Assembly: GCA_905221605.1 (NCBI GenBank)
Contig: CAJNDS010002779.1
Coordinates: 1,014,616 to 1,078,615 of the forward strand
Origin: Symbiodinium natans
Taxonomy: Eukaryota > Sar > Dinophyceae > Suessiales > Symbiodiniaceae
Reading direction: 5' to 3'
Length of the DNA: 64,000 bases
This document shows, piece after piece, positions 43,434 to 55,064 of the stretch. A program made the position numbers and the translations under genes. The first letter of the stretch is position 1. Each line of letters begins with the position of its first letter. The notes beneath the pieces were generated by a model. It had not been told where the DNA came from. It searched no databases and was given only the letters and a program-made list of their open reading frames with translations.

Positions 43434-43749
43434 CTAAGTGAGGCCTGGGTTGCCTTGGATTAAGTATTCCCAAGGCCAAGAGCTAATCCCAAACCCTGAA
43501 CCCTAAACCCTGTACTGTAGGAAACCCACTGAGGTTGAAGCATCCTAGAAAATCCTTGAACCCGTTGAGGGGCGTTTAGGGTTTAGGGAACCCCCCCTCC
43601 CCCCCCAAAAAAAAATAAAAAAAACACAAAACCTCCCACAACAAAAAGCCCTCAAAAAGAGCCCTGAAGCTGCGAGAGGGTTTGCGGTTCAGGGTTTAAT
43701 TGAGGGTTGAGGGGAGAGTGCCTGGGTTTCAGCGATTCCCCGGTCCCAG

Positions 43750-43817
43750 GTTGTACAACGCGGGCTTTACCGCTTGGCCCAACGACTTCGACACCTTGGT
43801 CTTGGCCCCTTTGCCCT
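43750..43817 (+). CDS. SET/post-SET exon (LYNAGFTAWPNDFDTLVL)
   Basis: The acceptor is CGGTCCCAG. LYNAGFTAWPNDFDTLVL matches the Tyr-Gly-Phe...Asn-Pro-x-Asp segment that follows the catalytic motif. The phase with the previous exon is off by one with the splice sites chosen, so an edge is misplaced. Confidence 0.6.
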
Positions 43818-43996
43818 GAGTGGCTACTTTGCTATTTTTGGTAGTTTCTGACACAGTCATAGCGAGTTGTTTGGCCCCGCGCTTCAAGCCCCCGCACTCC
43901 GGACTCCTTTCTGTACATATGTATATTCAATGGCTTTTTGTTTTTAATTTTTATTCCCCGAAACCCTAAACCCCAAACCCTGTACTCATGCATGAG

Positions 43997-44069
43997 GGCC
44001 TCCGAGGACTCCGCCCAGCTCCAGGCGGCTGCGGCGGCGGATGCTCAGAGCCAGGGCCCAGGGGTCCAG
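43997..44069 (+). CDS. Candidate exon, Ala/Gln-rich
   Basis: ASEDSAQLQAAAAADAQSQG is helix-prone. CCCTAAACC repeats lie just before. No clear donor is seen. It may link the SET and coiled-coil sets. Confidence 0.45.
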
Positions 44070-44187
44070 TCTTGTTTGGGTTTGGAATATGTTTTGAAGT
44101 TATTGTTCGTTCTACATTCTACTCTTAACAGTGAACACAGAAAAAAACGGAGTTAGGGTTTCGCTGTTAACGGTGTTTCTTTTGCTG

Positions 44188-44345
44188 GGGGTTGGGTGGG
44201 GTGGGTGGGGTGGGGTGGGGTGGTGATGGGGGTGGTGGTGGTTGTGGCGGCGGCGGTGGTGGTGGTGGTAGTGGTCTAAGTCTAGATTTGTTCGTAGACT
44301 GTCTGAAGCTTACATCACCATCAGTATCATCATCGTCATCATCGT
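44188..44345 (+). repeat. G-rich and CAT/CGT simple repeats
   Basis: GGGTGGGGTGGGG runs (44,188-44,275) could form a G-quadruplex. A trinucleotide tract of ATCATCGTC type follows (44,312-44,345). Not coding in any convincing way. Confidence 0.7.
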
Positions 44346-46080
44346 CTTTTACTATATGTTCTGTTGGTTTAATTTCTCCTTTCTGGAGTTTCGTTTTACC
44401 TTTAGTGCATCTTGTTTGCTTTTGGGGTGCAGGTCGTTTGGCTCAGGGATGTTGAGGTTGCAAGGAATGGCATGGCCGTTTCGTGTGTGAGCTTGTTTGC
44501 TGTACTTGTTTATTTCGTGCCTCAATGAACCATACAGTCTCGTCGCTGGATACTTGACATGATTGCATCAAAGTGAAGATCTCCTACGCCTGACACTCTG
44601 ACCCGAACCTGCGGTTGCAGCCTTGAACTTCCGCCAGTTCCGGAAACAGCATCCTAAACCCTAAGCCCCAAACCCTGGAGCGGTGCCGCAGCATAAAGCT
44701 GTGTGCAGTCAAAGAGGTGGGCTCAAGTTGTTGGTACTGCCTCTGACAGTGCAGAACGGGCAAAAAGTGACCCGCAGATTAAGCAGATGCATGTGCAAGT
44801 AAGGACGATGCAGGCGTCTGGGGTCCACACCTTACACTCAAAAACACGAGCAACAACACTATGACGAAGAATAAAAATGCACAAAATGCCCCCCCATCCC
44901 CCCAAAAAAATAAATAAAATCGTAAACAACTCTCATCACTAAACAATAACCATGAGACCAAAAATAATATCAAGAACAGAAAACACAGATAGTCAGAAGT
45001 ATAGCAAGATAAGAGGACCACTAGTCATCACAAGCACGGCACTAGGAATAATAGAAGATCATGATAAGGCCAGTTGCAGCACAAGACCAGCGTACAACGT
45101 CCACGGCAAGCTGAAACCCTAGGCCCAAACCTCTTGGCCCTAGCGACGCCCCAAGCCCGACCCTCAACCCTGATGCCCTAATGCCCTAGCAAGCCTCCAA
45201 ACCCTCAAAGGCGACTTGCTGTCGGCAAGGATGGGAGATCTTGCAGATGGATTCGAGGCCATCCTACGCCCTAAACCTTAACCCCCTGGCGGGGGGGGGG
45301 GTCTGGACGTCTTCTTCTAAACATATGAGGGTTGTTCGAAGATGAGCCCCTTTTGTGGTGTTCCATTCATATTATGTCATATGTTTAGAACGGCCATATA
45401 TGGGAGGAGATACATACGGGCGGAGATATATGTGTTGCTTGTCTTGTGCTCTTTGACGTCTGACTTCCTGGCGCAGACCCTCAAAGCTCTAAGTCCAAAC
45501 CCTTGCAGTATGAAGCTGGAGGTTGTGGCATGGGTTGCTTTGCTGTAGGGCTCAACCCAGAAGTAGCCTCCCCAAAAACCTAAAAACATGAACCCGAAAG
45601 CCCTAGTGCCCCGCGTGTGAGGGTTTTGGGTCTAGGGTTTTGGGATGGTTGAGGGTGTTGAGTGTGAGGTGAAGCTCTCGGCTGCAGCGCCCCTGCTGGG
45701 GTGGGGCCCTCGCGGGTGGGGCAGGGCCGGCAAAGGCTTAGATCAGTATTGCTCCCCAGCTGTCAGAGATGGAGGTAAGGTTTTGTTCTTTCATGGTTGA
45801 TAAAATTTGGGATGTCGGGCTCCTAAACCGCAAAGAATACACAGTCGAAGTGTCCAAAAACACGACACCCCACCTCCGATTGCCAACGCCCTCTGGGGCC
45901 ACCAGACCTTGGGTTTAGGGCGTAGGGTTGGGGAATTGATTGTTTTAAAAGAATTCGGACATTATGACCCGAAGCCCCAAGGCCTAAGCCCCAAAATCCT
46001 CTTGCGGGTGATGCGGCTTCCCTCATTCAGGGTTCCTCTTAGGTTACTTGCCACCTAGCCCAGGATCCCTGCCTAAGTGC
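44346..46080 (+). other. Intron-like stretch, nothing certain
   Basis: It mixes telomere-like fragments with ordinary sequence. A possible small exon (GDLADGFEAILR) lies near 45,228. I could not support a gene. Confidence 0.4.
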
Positions 46081-46099
46081 AAAAAGGGGGGTGCTGAAG

Positions 46100-46139
46100 T
46101 CGGCGAAGAACAGCTGAGATATGCTGAGATACATGGCAG
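46100..46139 (+). CDS. Candidate coiled-coil exon (GEEQLRYAEIHG)
   Basis: The frame reads GEEQLRYAEIHG and ends at a GTTCTC donor, identical to the donor of the 59,380 exon. Confidence 0.4.
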
Positions 46140-46461
46140 GTTCTCTATTCGGGGCACCAGTTCCAGGGTACAGCGCGAACTCATCTGCCTCAACCCGACT
46201 TGGGTTGTTTCAACTGCAGCCCTAACCCTGCCAGACGTGCCAAGTCCATATGTGGTGGGTGTTCTATCCTAGGCACCTTGCAGACTTTGAGCCCTATCAA
46301 AGCCCCAAGTCGTTTGCACCCTGAGCCTGAGCCCGCAGCAAGCACAGACCTCACACAGAAGCCTACAGACCCTTAACAAAAACAACCCTCAACCCTTTGA
46401 AAGACCCAATATCCGTAACAAACCCTTAAAAAAATGCCGTACAAAACCCTGAAGCCGCTAG

Positions 46462-46521
46462 GCGCGGCGTGCCCTCTCGGGCAGTGACGCTGCTGGCGGG
46501 GCTGCTGCTCCCAGAGGCCGG
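46462..46521 (+). CDS. Candidate 60-base exon
   Basis: Twenty codons (ARRALSGSDAAGGAAAPRGR) lie between CCGCTAG and a GTATCG donor. CCCTAA repeats precede and TTTAGGG repeats follow, as for better-supported exons. A second open frame exists, so the peptide is unsure. Confidence 0.4.
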
Positions 46522-47000
46522 GTATCGATGTTGTGCTTGGGGTTCAGGGTTTAGGGCTCGGTGTTTAGGTTTTAGCGCTTAGGGTGTAAGATTTAGGGTT
46601 TGGGTGAGCTTATGTGTTTGCCGGTCTGTGGTGAAATTCCAAACCCAGACTTTGGGATGTAGGGCTTCAGGTTTCAAAGTTCGGGGTGTCAGGTTTAGGC
46701 TCATTTTTTCGAGTTTTGGCTTGAAGGCTTGTTTGCTTTGGGTTCGGGCTTGAGCCAGTGGGGGCTTCCTCAGGGCTGGTTTGGGGATGCTTCGGCACAT
46801 AACGACTGGGCGGCTTAGTTTGTTGTTGTGCTCCCGAACCCGGAACCTCCTTGGTCTCGAACACCCGAAACCCCAGACCCTAAACCCTAAAACCCAACAC
46901 CCTAAACCCCAAGCCCCATAACATCCCGCCTACATGACCTTACAAGGGCGCCTCCTTGAGTTTACCCCCCCCCCCCCCCCCGCCCCCAACAAAATTGGAG

Positions 47001-47034
47001 GAACGATGGCAGGGCCTTCTGCAGAACGGCGAAG
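47001..47034 (+). CDS. Candidate tiny exon
   Basis: About 34 GC-rich bases lie between a long C tract and TTTAGGG repeats. Position and flanks, rather than the peptide, support it. Confidence 0.25.
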
Positions 47035-47383
47035 GCAGATGGGGTTAGGGGTTTAGGGTTTAGGGTTTAGGGCATAGGGTTTTTGCCCGTTTCAGGGCCG
47101 ATGGGTTCAGTGAGGTTCGGTGGATAAGGGTGTTACGGGACTGGCGTTCATGGGACTTAAGGGGCTTGAAGGCTTGGTGGGGGTTTAGGACCTATGAGCA
47201 GGTTTCCCCCAAGCCTTTGCCGTTGTCCACCTCATGCAGTACGCGTACCCCCAGCCTAAAATTCAGGAGAGCCTTTAAGCCCTAAGACCCTAAATGCCGG
47301 GTTAGGGTTCAGAGCGTTTCCTCGATGTTAGGGGTTTGAAGGTTCTGGGTTTGGGGCTTTGGGTTTCATGATTGCACTCGAAG

Positions 47384-47427
47384 GACCTGGCGGCGTCCAC
47401 GACCTCTGGACACAGGACTCTGCTGAG
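47384..47427 (+). CDS. Candidate exon (DLAASTTSGHRTLL)
   Basis: It ends at a GTTCCT donor. The flanking repeats fit only partly. Confidence 0.3.
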
Positions 47428-47741
47428 GTTCCTGGGGGAAGAGTGAAGCCCAAGAAGTGCTGAACCTACCCGCAAACCCTCGACCCTAAACCCTGACTCC
47501 TACTTCTACGTACCCGAAGCCATAAGCCCAAAACCGGGTGGCATCAGGGCGGGCCGTCCTCGATCACCGACTGTAATCAGGAGCTGATCCCGGAGCCGAA
47601 GCCCAGAACCGAAGACCGTAGTTGACCCCTACTTGGAGGTTCATGGGTACTCACGCGTGGCTTTGCCAGTAAACAGCTCCTGCTGAGTGCCCGTATTCTG
47701 GCCCTATCTAGGGTAGCTACAACTCTCCCTGAACCTTTAAG

Positions 47742-48137
47742 TTGACCCTCTGGAAGCGCCCCGGAACGTCTCGCAGCTTGGCGAGAAGCAAGAGAAAGCC
47801 TTGGGTGGAAGCTCTCGTTGTCACGCGCGTTGTACCCTTGAGAATCAAAGAGCCCTCCCCCTCCCTGGCCCGCCCCCTGCGAACATCAAACTCCCAGTCC
47901 CCTCCATGCCATTCAGGCGGCCACGCTCCGCGCTCGCGTGGCCTCCTGCGTGCTGCGGGCCCTCGAAGGCGGACGCGCCCAGACCAAAACGTCGATTTCG
48001 GGTTCCCGAATCGGAGATCAAGGGATCCGTGTTGTACAAGAGCTCTCCACGCCATCACGAAAGCCTTTGAGTTTTCGGGAGTCTCGTTGCACTTCGGGGA
48101 ATCGGCGCTCTCCCGGCTTCTGAGCTTCATCTCCCAA
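47742..48137 (+). other. GC-rich block with open frames on both strands
   Basis: Frames of about 137 codons are open on both strands. The + strand end (ALHAITKAFEFSGVSLHF, then SALSRLLSFISQ) looks most protein-like and may be an exon around 48,040-48,137. No family is recognised. Confidence 0.3.
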
Positions 48138-48440
48138 GGCCCTCAAATCAGGCCCTGAGCTCTAAGTGCCCTGAACCCTGAACCCTGCTCAGATTGCGTG
48201 GCGCCGCGGTACGCCGCCACTTCGCTGGACTTCGACTGCAAGGCACGCAGGTTGTGGGGAGTTTCGATGTCAGCAGGTTGTTCTGGTTTAGACGATCGCC
48301 ATCTGGGGTTGTGTGCTTTGGGAGTTTTGGGAGTTTTGGGGTTTTCGGGCTTTAGGGCTAGTGTAGGGCGCAAACCTGAACCCAAAACTCTAAACCCTTA
48401 AACCATAAACCCCTGCACAGCTATTGTTGGGCATGAGAAG

Positions 48441-48483
48441 TCCTGCCGCTTTCGTGCTGACCCAGATTCAGAGCATCCTCCAA
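48441..48483 (+). CDS. Candidate exon (PAAFVLTQIQSILQ)
   Basis: An AAG acceptor and a GTGAGG donor bound 43 bases. The peptide is helix-prone. CCCTAAA-like repeats precede it. Confidence 0.45.
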
Positions 48484-48751
48484 GTGAGGGCTTCCTCCAC
48501 ATCCCCAGGCCGCAGCCGCGATGCACACCCTGCCACCCGAAGACCCCAAAGCTCTGAGCCCCTAAGCCCTGAGCCCCTTACCCGTTCCGTAAACATTGAG
48601 AGCAGGACGGAGGGGTCTGTTTTTTTGTGGCCCGTATCCCTGGAACCTTCTTCCATTTTAGAGGAAGTCTTCATCTGCATGTTTCGCCAAGTTTCACCCC
48701 TCGAGCCCCTGAACCCCAAAGACCCCCGAAGCCACTCGGAACCTTCCCGAG

Positions 48752-48811
48752 GCGCTGCGAGGTGCCGAGGCCGCGCTGGCCTCTACAGAGCACGGGCCGG
48801 GGGCTTGGAGA
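48752..48811 (+). CDS. Candidate exon (ALRGAEAALASTEHG)
   Basis: An alanine- and glutamate-rich helical peptide follows CCGAG. The 3' edge is uncertain. Confidence 0.4.
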
Positions 48812-49602
48812 TCCCCCCAAAACATTAGGACAAATTCCCCTACAACCCTTGAAAGCCCTGAAAAGCCCTAAGCTCGCCCCAAGCCCCTCAAAAGAGAGAA
48901 ATTCTGTAGGCGCCTCTCCTAAACGTCGGGGGCCACAGCGCGTTGCAGGTCGCACACGACACCAATCGCCTCGCGCCTGACATTCTCGCGGGGTTGGTTT
49001 GAGATTGTGTCCTTGAGCCTGAAGTCCTCCCCCCCCCCCCCCCCCCCCCAAAAACAAAGACCCTGAACCCAAATATCTTCGACTTCCCGAGCCCGATGAA
49101 CCCCATGATCCCATCGGCACCCCGACAGCCCTGAAACCCTCAAGCCGCACGTGAGGAACAAACTGGAGTTCTTCAACCGCAAAGCCTAAATTCCCAAGCC
49201 TCCAGAGTTTCCAGGACTTGGGCTCGAGGTTCGTAGTGTTTGGGATAGAGGCTTGGAGGTTTTCGGGCTTAGGGTTTAGGGGATTGAGGACTTTTAGGAT
49301 TCAAAGGCAGCCAAACGATTGAGGCCTGCTGAGATGCAGGTTCTTGGGGAGAACAATGCTGTGCCACCAGCTAGAGCAAGAATGCCTGCGTGAATAGGCG
49401 CCACTTTCTTAAGGGCTGAGAAATCCGAAAGCCAAAGACAACGCCCGTCAACACCCTCCAACGCCCTTCAGCGCCCCTTCAACACCCCTTCAACACCCTC
49501 AAAGCCTAAACCCTAAACTAGCCCTAAACCCTAAACCCTGGACCCTGAACCCTGAACCCTGAACCCTGAACCTGAGCCCTCAACCCCTCAAGGCGCCCTC
49601 AG

Positions 49603-49679
49603 CCAAACTGTCTCAGGCCTTGCTGCGCCGGGTGAATGCGCTGCGCGTCCGGGTGTCCGAGCGCCTCGCCGGCTTGCGG
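49603..49679 (+). CDS. Coiled-coil exon (KLSQALLRRVNALRVRVSER)
   Basis: The exon lies between GCCCTCAG and a GTTTGG donor. The heptad-like Leu and Val spacing fits a coiled coil. A dense CCCTAAA tract precedes it and TTTAGGG follows it. Confidence 0.55.
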
Positions 49680-50088
49680 GTTTGGGCTAGGGTTTAGGGT
49701 TGAGGGTTTACGGTTTAAGAGCCCTAAGCCCTTAACCCTAAACCCGAAGCCATAAATCTTTACCTAAACTTAAGGAAGTTTTAAGGGGGTTTAGGGGGAG
49801 CCGAGGGCTTTCCAGGGTTTTTGGGACTAGGTTTTGGGAGTGCTCCAGGTTCGGGGGCATTTTTGCCTGGGTTGCCTTGCAGGCCCTGCCAACCCTCGAA
49901 GCCCCAAGCCTTTAAAGGCCCCAAACCCAAGAAACCCTGAACCAAAGGGCCTAAGCCCTCAACAGAAATGCATATGCCGACATGCTAAACCCCAAGCTCC
50001 AACAAACACCCAAATAAGCCCTCAACCCTATGGAGCCTGTCAACCCTCAACCCCCAAAACGCCACCCCCCAAAAGTCCCCTCCTTCAG

Positions 50089-50140
50089 GCGCCAGACGCT
50101 GCGGCGGCTCTCTGCGGCGTTGCGTGCCAGGGCCGAGACC
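50089..50140 (+). CDS. Candidate coiled-coil exon (RQTLRRLSAALRARAE)
   Basis: The acceptor is TCCTTCAG. The chosen frame is the helical one; an alanine-rich frame is also open. The donor is unclear. Confidence 0.4.
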
Positions 50141-51341
50141 TCTCCCAAGGCGGTTTCGGTGGCAGGGTCGAGTGTTGAGGGTTTCCAGGTAGGCCCTTGG
50201 GACATTTTATACTCCCATTGGGTTTAAGAGGATCATATTTAGGAATATTTTTCAAAGAGTTTTAAGGGCCATCCTAGGTTTGGGGCTGAGGGTTTAGGGC
50301 TTGAAGGCTTAAACCCGCTTGAAGGTTTAGGGTTTGCAGTTTTGGCAATGTAGGGTTTGGGGCTTTGGGGTTACGGGGTTTGAGGGTGAATTTTCGGTTA
50401 AGGGTTTGGGGCTGGAGGTTTGGGGTTCAGGCTTCGGGTTGGGGTTCATGGTATCTCCAGGTTCAGGCCTCGGGGTTGGGGTTCATGGTATCTCCAGTCA
50501 TCTTCAATCCTGTAGTTTGGATTGCGTGTAGGGTTTAGGGTCTCGAACGTCCCGGAGTCCCAGCTTTGACATCCTCAGCTCACGGAAGTTTCAGCAAATC
50601 CCATGAACCTTTTAGGGCTTAGAGCTTAGGTTCAAGACATTCAAGACCATCTCTCATGCCTTGTGCTCCCCAGCCCTTAACCATCAACTCCACGCAGTGA
50701 TCCAGTGAGTTCGTGTCGGAAGCGCAGGCTACCGCCGAGCCGCCATGCAAGCGCCTGCGAGCGGACGAAAAATGTGCGCTTCGAGCCCAAGACCTTCTGA
50801 GGTCAAGTGATGATGCACCGAAAGCAGACTCTAAAAAGGATAGTTGATAATTAGTTGACGATGCACATCTCCGTCTTTAGTCAGGGCCTGCTCGCGATCT
50901 CATTGCCCCCCCCCCCCCCCCCCCCTGTAGGCTCTCACACCCCACACATTCGGGGCAATAACGAAGCCAAAACAACTTCTTGGTTCCATGCTGAAGCACT
51001 GCAAACCCACACACATCCCCAAACCCTTGCCCCAAGCCCTGACTCTCAAACCCCGGTTTGAACCCGTGGCAGCCGTTACATGCCTCTGTCTCAGCCCTTT
51101 GTCACACCCTTATGAACTCTTATGGCACCAGCTCTTATCTCAGCTCCTATCACAAGCCTCAAGCCCTTACCCTGTACCCTACAGCTTGCATGTGCGAACT
51201 CCCTGAAACCCCCACTTACTCAAAACCCAAAAACCCGAGGGCCTCAACCCTAAACCCTGAAAACCCTGAAAACCCTGAACCCTAAACCCTGAAGCCTAAA
51301 CCCTAAACCCTGAACCCGAAGCAAGCCCTGAACCCTCGCAG

Positions 51342-51387
51342 GCAGACGCACTTGGTTGCGGAGGAGGCCGCGGAGGCCCAGGCTGAG
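51342..51387 (+). CDS. Coiled-coil exon (THLVAEEAAEAQAE)
   Basis: The acceptor is ACCCTCGCAG and the donor is probably GC (GCCTGA). More than 80 bases of CCCTAAA/CCCTGAA repeats lie immediately upstream. Confidence 0.5.
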
Positions 51388-52074
51388 GCCTGAGCTTCGG
51401 GAGCTTCGGGAGCTTAGGGGACTTAGGTAAAGAATTTTAGGGTCCAGGGTTGAGGGGATCTCAGAAAGGTTTAGGATGTCGAGCCTTAAGAGGGTTAAGG
51501 AGTTTAAGCAGTTCAGGGCTTAGTTCCATTCCCTTCCAGATTTCGGGCAAAGCAGGGTACCCGTTGCTTGTTGGGGTACCTAGGAAGCCACAGACTCAAC
51601 CCTTGAAACCTTAGAAGCCTTGCCTAAAGGGTTGCAGCCCCCAATTTCCAAGCCCTAAACCCTAAACCCCACTTGACCGATCGATGTCCAGAAACATGTT
51701 GCTGTTTCCCGTTGCATCAAAACCTTCAAAGAAGCAAACTCGTCACTGGCAAAGGGATAGCAAGTATCCCCGTGATTCGGCCACGCCCCAAGCTGCCCCA
51801 TTGTGTCGATGATGTACGAGCCCAATTCTCTAACATGATGTACCATGGGGCCTCCAGGGCCTCTTGGCTCCCCCTGGTTCGTGTGTGGGGGGGGCGGGGG
51901 GCAGGTGCATAGCTCCAAAAGAAACAGCAAACCCCGTGATAAACCAATGTTTTGGGGGATGGTTCAATTCATACTGGCTCCAGTATAGTCAGCCCCCAAA
52001 CTAGGATATGCAGATATAGATGTGCCCCCCCTAAATATGGGAAAAGCGAGCAATGGATGGGGCCCTGTCGGCAG

Positions 52075-52137
52075 GCCGATGCGCAGGTGGATGCGCAGTT
52101 CCGCAACCTGGAGGCGAGTTTCGCGGATTTTTTGAGG
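52075..52137 (+). CDS. Coiled-coil exon, 63 bases
   Basis: ADAQVDAQFRNLEASFADFL plus Arg are 21 codons between TCGGCAG and a GTCCTG donor. CCCTAAA-like rather than TTTAGGG-like sequence follows, an exception to the flank rule; another exon may lie near 52,220. Confidence 0.55.
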
Positions 52138-52492
52138 GTCCTGGGGCCCTGAACCCGAAACCGCAACCCTTGAACCCTAATCCCCTAAACCGAAAGCCCT
52201 GAAGGCCTGAAGGCCTCAGCCAATTAGTGTCTCAAGCACATGCGCCACAGCGAGGAGTGCGCATCGGCGTCGGGTTTACTTAGGGCTCTCGGTTTCTAGG
52301 TTTCCCGGTAGCGGGGAGGTTGTTTGGAGAGGGTTCCTTTAATGTTTTTTGGGTGAGTGTGGATTGATATGGCTAGCAGCGATTCCCGGTAGCCTATAAC
52401 ACCCTTTCTTGGTAGGACGGCGGGTGGTGCTGTTGGAGAGTTCTGGAATACAGTCCTACCTGCTGCTACCCTGGAAGACGCCCTAAACCCGC

Positions 52493-52578
52493 CCTAAACC
52501 CTAAACCCTAAACCCTAAACCCTAAACCCTAAACCCTAAACCCTAAACCCTAAACCCTAAACCCTAAACCCTAAACCC
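52493..52578 (+). repeat. Perfect CCCTAAA heptamer tract
   Basis: About twelve exact copies of the Arabidopsis-type telomere repeat (C-rich strand) are followed by CCCTGAA variants. Confidence 0.9.
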
Positions 52579-53519
52579 TGAACCCTGAACCCGAAGCCCT
52601 AAACCCTAAGCCCCAACCTAAGCCCCAAACTCTAACCCTTAACTTTCTGGTAGAACCTCTTGCCAGGTGACTCTGGAGGCCGGACGCGTTGGGGGCCTTT
52701 GGCTCTAAGGTGTTTGCTATGCGGTTATGGGAACTCAGAGATGAGCGGGGATTGGCATGTTGCTAGCTGCTGAGTTGTGCAGCAGGCTTGCAAAGCAGTT
52801 GATGTAGTGGCACATGTTGATGATTTCGCTCGTGCCACTCTCAACAGAAGTCGCCTGGGAATTCTCAAAGGCACTGTAGGGCTTCAATGCCAACTGCAAG
52901 GTGGCGGCGTTTCATGAGACGGTGTGACCCCCGTCGTACCTACTAAAGTGCTGTGAAATGCAGGGGTGTGAAATCCAGGGTCCCCACTAGTCCTCCAAAC
53001 CCTGCAAGCTCTCCAAAGCCTGGTAATCCATAACAAGCCCTAGAAGCCCCATAAACCCGAAAAGATCCCGTAAGCCCCATACCCTTTCTAGGCTTATGGG
53101 CTTTTGCAGGCAGTGCCGCAAGCCAGGTCCACTGAATCTCTGCCGGCGCTGGCAGTCTCTTTGTAGCTGGGTTAGTTGCTGCTAACGGCTTAGCTGTGTT
53201 GGGCCGAAACGTCTATAAGGTCGTTTTGGGGCTTATTAATTATAGGGCTTGCATTTTTTCCCTCAGGGGCATACAGCTAGACACCCGGACAGAACAGCCT
53301 TGACCGACGCCCATCGTCAAGCTTTGACGCTCAGGTTTTTCGGGGCTCCTGCAGATAGGCCCTTAGCCCGGAACCCCAAAGCGGAAACTCCTAAGCCCTA
53401 CCCCCCCCCCCCCCCCGCCTCCCGCCCAAGAACAATAAAGAGAATAGCACACCGACAACCCTCAAACCCTCAAACCCTCAGACCTTGAAAGCCGAACCCA
53501 AAGTCCATAGCATCGCCAG

Positions 53520-53562
53520 GGCGAGATGGAGCAGGTGGCCGAGGTCGGCCTCGAGGCTTCCC
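53520..53562 (+). CDS. Coiled-coil exon (GEMEQVAEVGLEAS)
   Basis: The acceptor is CATCGCCAG and the donor GTGAGA, both canonical. CCCTCAAA repeats precede and TTTAGGG repeats follow. Confidence 0.5.
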
Positions 53563-53585
53563 GTGAGAAGGGAGCAGAAGGAGGA

Positions 53586-53645
53586 GGGTTTAGGGTTTAG
53601 GGCTTAGGGTTTAGGGTTTAGGGTTTAGGGTTTAGGGTTTAGTAT
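53586..53645 (+). repeat. TTTAGGG heptamer tract
   Basis: About eight near-exact copies begin about 25 bases after the exon at 53,520, in the opposite orientation to the tract at 52,493. Confidence 0.9.
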
Positions 53646-54249
53646 TTAGGGGGCTTTGAGAGCCATGCTTCTGAAACCCGAATTGGCTCGACTTCAACTT
53701 GAATGAGTTTGAGCTTTTTGAGCTGCCTTCTTGCTGCAGCTTCTTTTGTTACACTCGCCGTCTTATCTCTAAAGTGGCGGACGCCATGTGGGGCACTTGG
53801 AGGTTGTTGGTTTTATTGTAAGCAAGGGCTGTAAGTCAGAGACTTAACACGTAAAATAGTTCATCGTGCAACACAGTCATCACTGCAACTGACCTCCCTG
53901 GTTGTAAAGTGCCCCTGCAATTCACACCCATGGGCCTGCTGCTCCAAAGCCCGGAAAGCTTAAGCCCACTGAACTACCCAAGCACCTCTTAGCCTTGAGC
54001 CCAAGCACCGCACTTGTAAGCAAACGCATCGACCTGAACAGCTACAAGCGGAGTATGAGTCGTGATGTGGGGCAAGAGCAATATACACACAAAAAGCCTG
54101 AAGCCTCTCCACCCTCGGCCCTAGTTTGTGAGCCATGGGCCTGAGGCACCGTATTTAGGGGGTTGTACCCTGCAAATTGGCCGGGTTGTGGGTGGCCCGG
54201 TATCAAGATAAGTTGCTTCCCCAACGCCGACGAAAAATCTGCTCGGCAG

Positions 54250-54285
54250 GTGGAGGAGCAGAGCATGCTCAAGGCGGCGCCACAG
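54250..54285 (+). CDS. Candidate coiled-coil exon (VEEQSMLKAAPQS)
   Basis: It follows CTGCTCGGCAG. No clear donor is seen, so the 3' edge is a guess. Confidence 0.4.
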
Positions 54286-54869
54286 AGCTTTCATTATACC
54301 CTAAACCAGCAAGGGCAATGCAGTGACGACATAGAGGCACCCGAAACTTGCCCATGACTTCGGGTTCAGATCGAGCCCCCTGCTCAGGGAGGGGCTTCCG
54401 GGCTTCGGGGTTCTGTGGTCTTGAGTTTTGGGGTTTCAGGGAGTCCAGGATTTCGGGCTTGATTCAGCTTAGGCCCCCAGGCAGCAGGAACCATCTTCTC
54501 ACGACCTAGTCCAGCTTACAAGGAGCAGAGTATTGTTCCGAACTAATTCTTGCCTGAGCCTGCATCTCTTTTGTGGTCGTACCCATACTTGTGGCCACAG
54601 GACCGGCGCGCCCTCACACGTCTCAGCCCTACTTGTACGCCTTGAATTTAGGGTCTAGAGCCACAAACTCCTAGGTTCTACTACCCCCCGAGATCTGGGG
54701 TATACACCCTTCAGAGGTCGGGGAATCCTGGGTGCCTGGATTTGTCTGGCAGCAAGAGCTTCAATGCTGATGATGGTATTGATAGCAACAATAATGATAG
54801 TAGAAGCAGAAGTAGCAATAGCAACAGAACATAAGAACAACGGCAATTAGCAGCAAAGTGCCTGAACAG

Positions 54870-54935
54870 CAGGTGCAGAAGCTCGAAGCAGAGTTGGCTG
54901 CGCTGCGGCTTTCGGAGGAGGCGCTGTCGGTTCAG
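54870..54935 (+). CDS. Coiled-coil exon, 66 bases
   Basis: The frame reads QVQKLEAELAALRLSEEALS and then Val-Gln, 22 codons with strong heptads. TTTTAGGGTTTGGGG follows at once. The 3.6-kb intron after it holds the A+T-rich block. Confidence 0.65.
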
Positions 54936-55064
54936 GGTTTTAGGGTTTGGGGCTTTGGGTTTATAGCCCATAAGCAGTAGGTAGGTTCTTGGGGATGCAG
55001 GGAGGGGTTTGTTCAGGGCTTAGAACTTAGGTGTCAGACACACCGCTGGGCTTGATTCAAGGTA

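Noticed and set aside
47717-48130. Minus-strand frame of 137 codons
   Set aside because: The GC-rich block is open on both strands; neighbours are coded on + and no family is recognised.
52493-52578. CRISPR-like array
   Set aside because: The unit is seven bases with no spacers; it is a telomere-type repeat.
40533-53645. True chromosome end
   Set aside because: Tracts are internal, in both orientations, and exons continue on both sides, so these are interstitial repeats.
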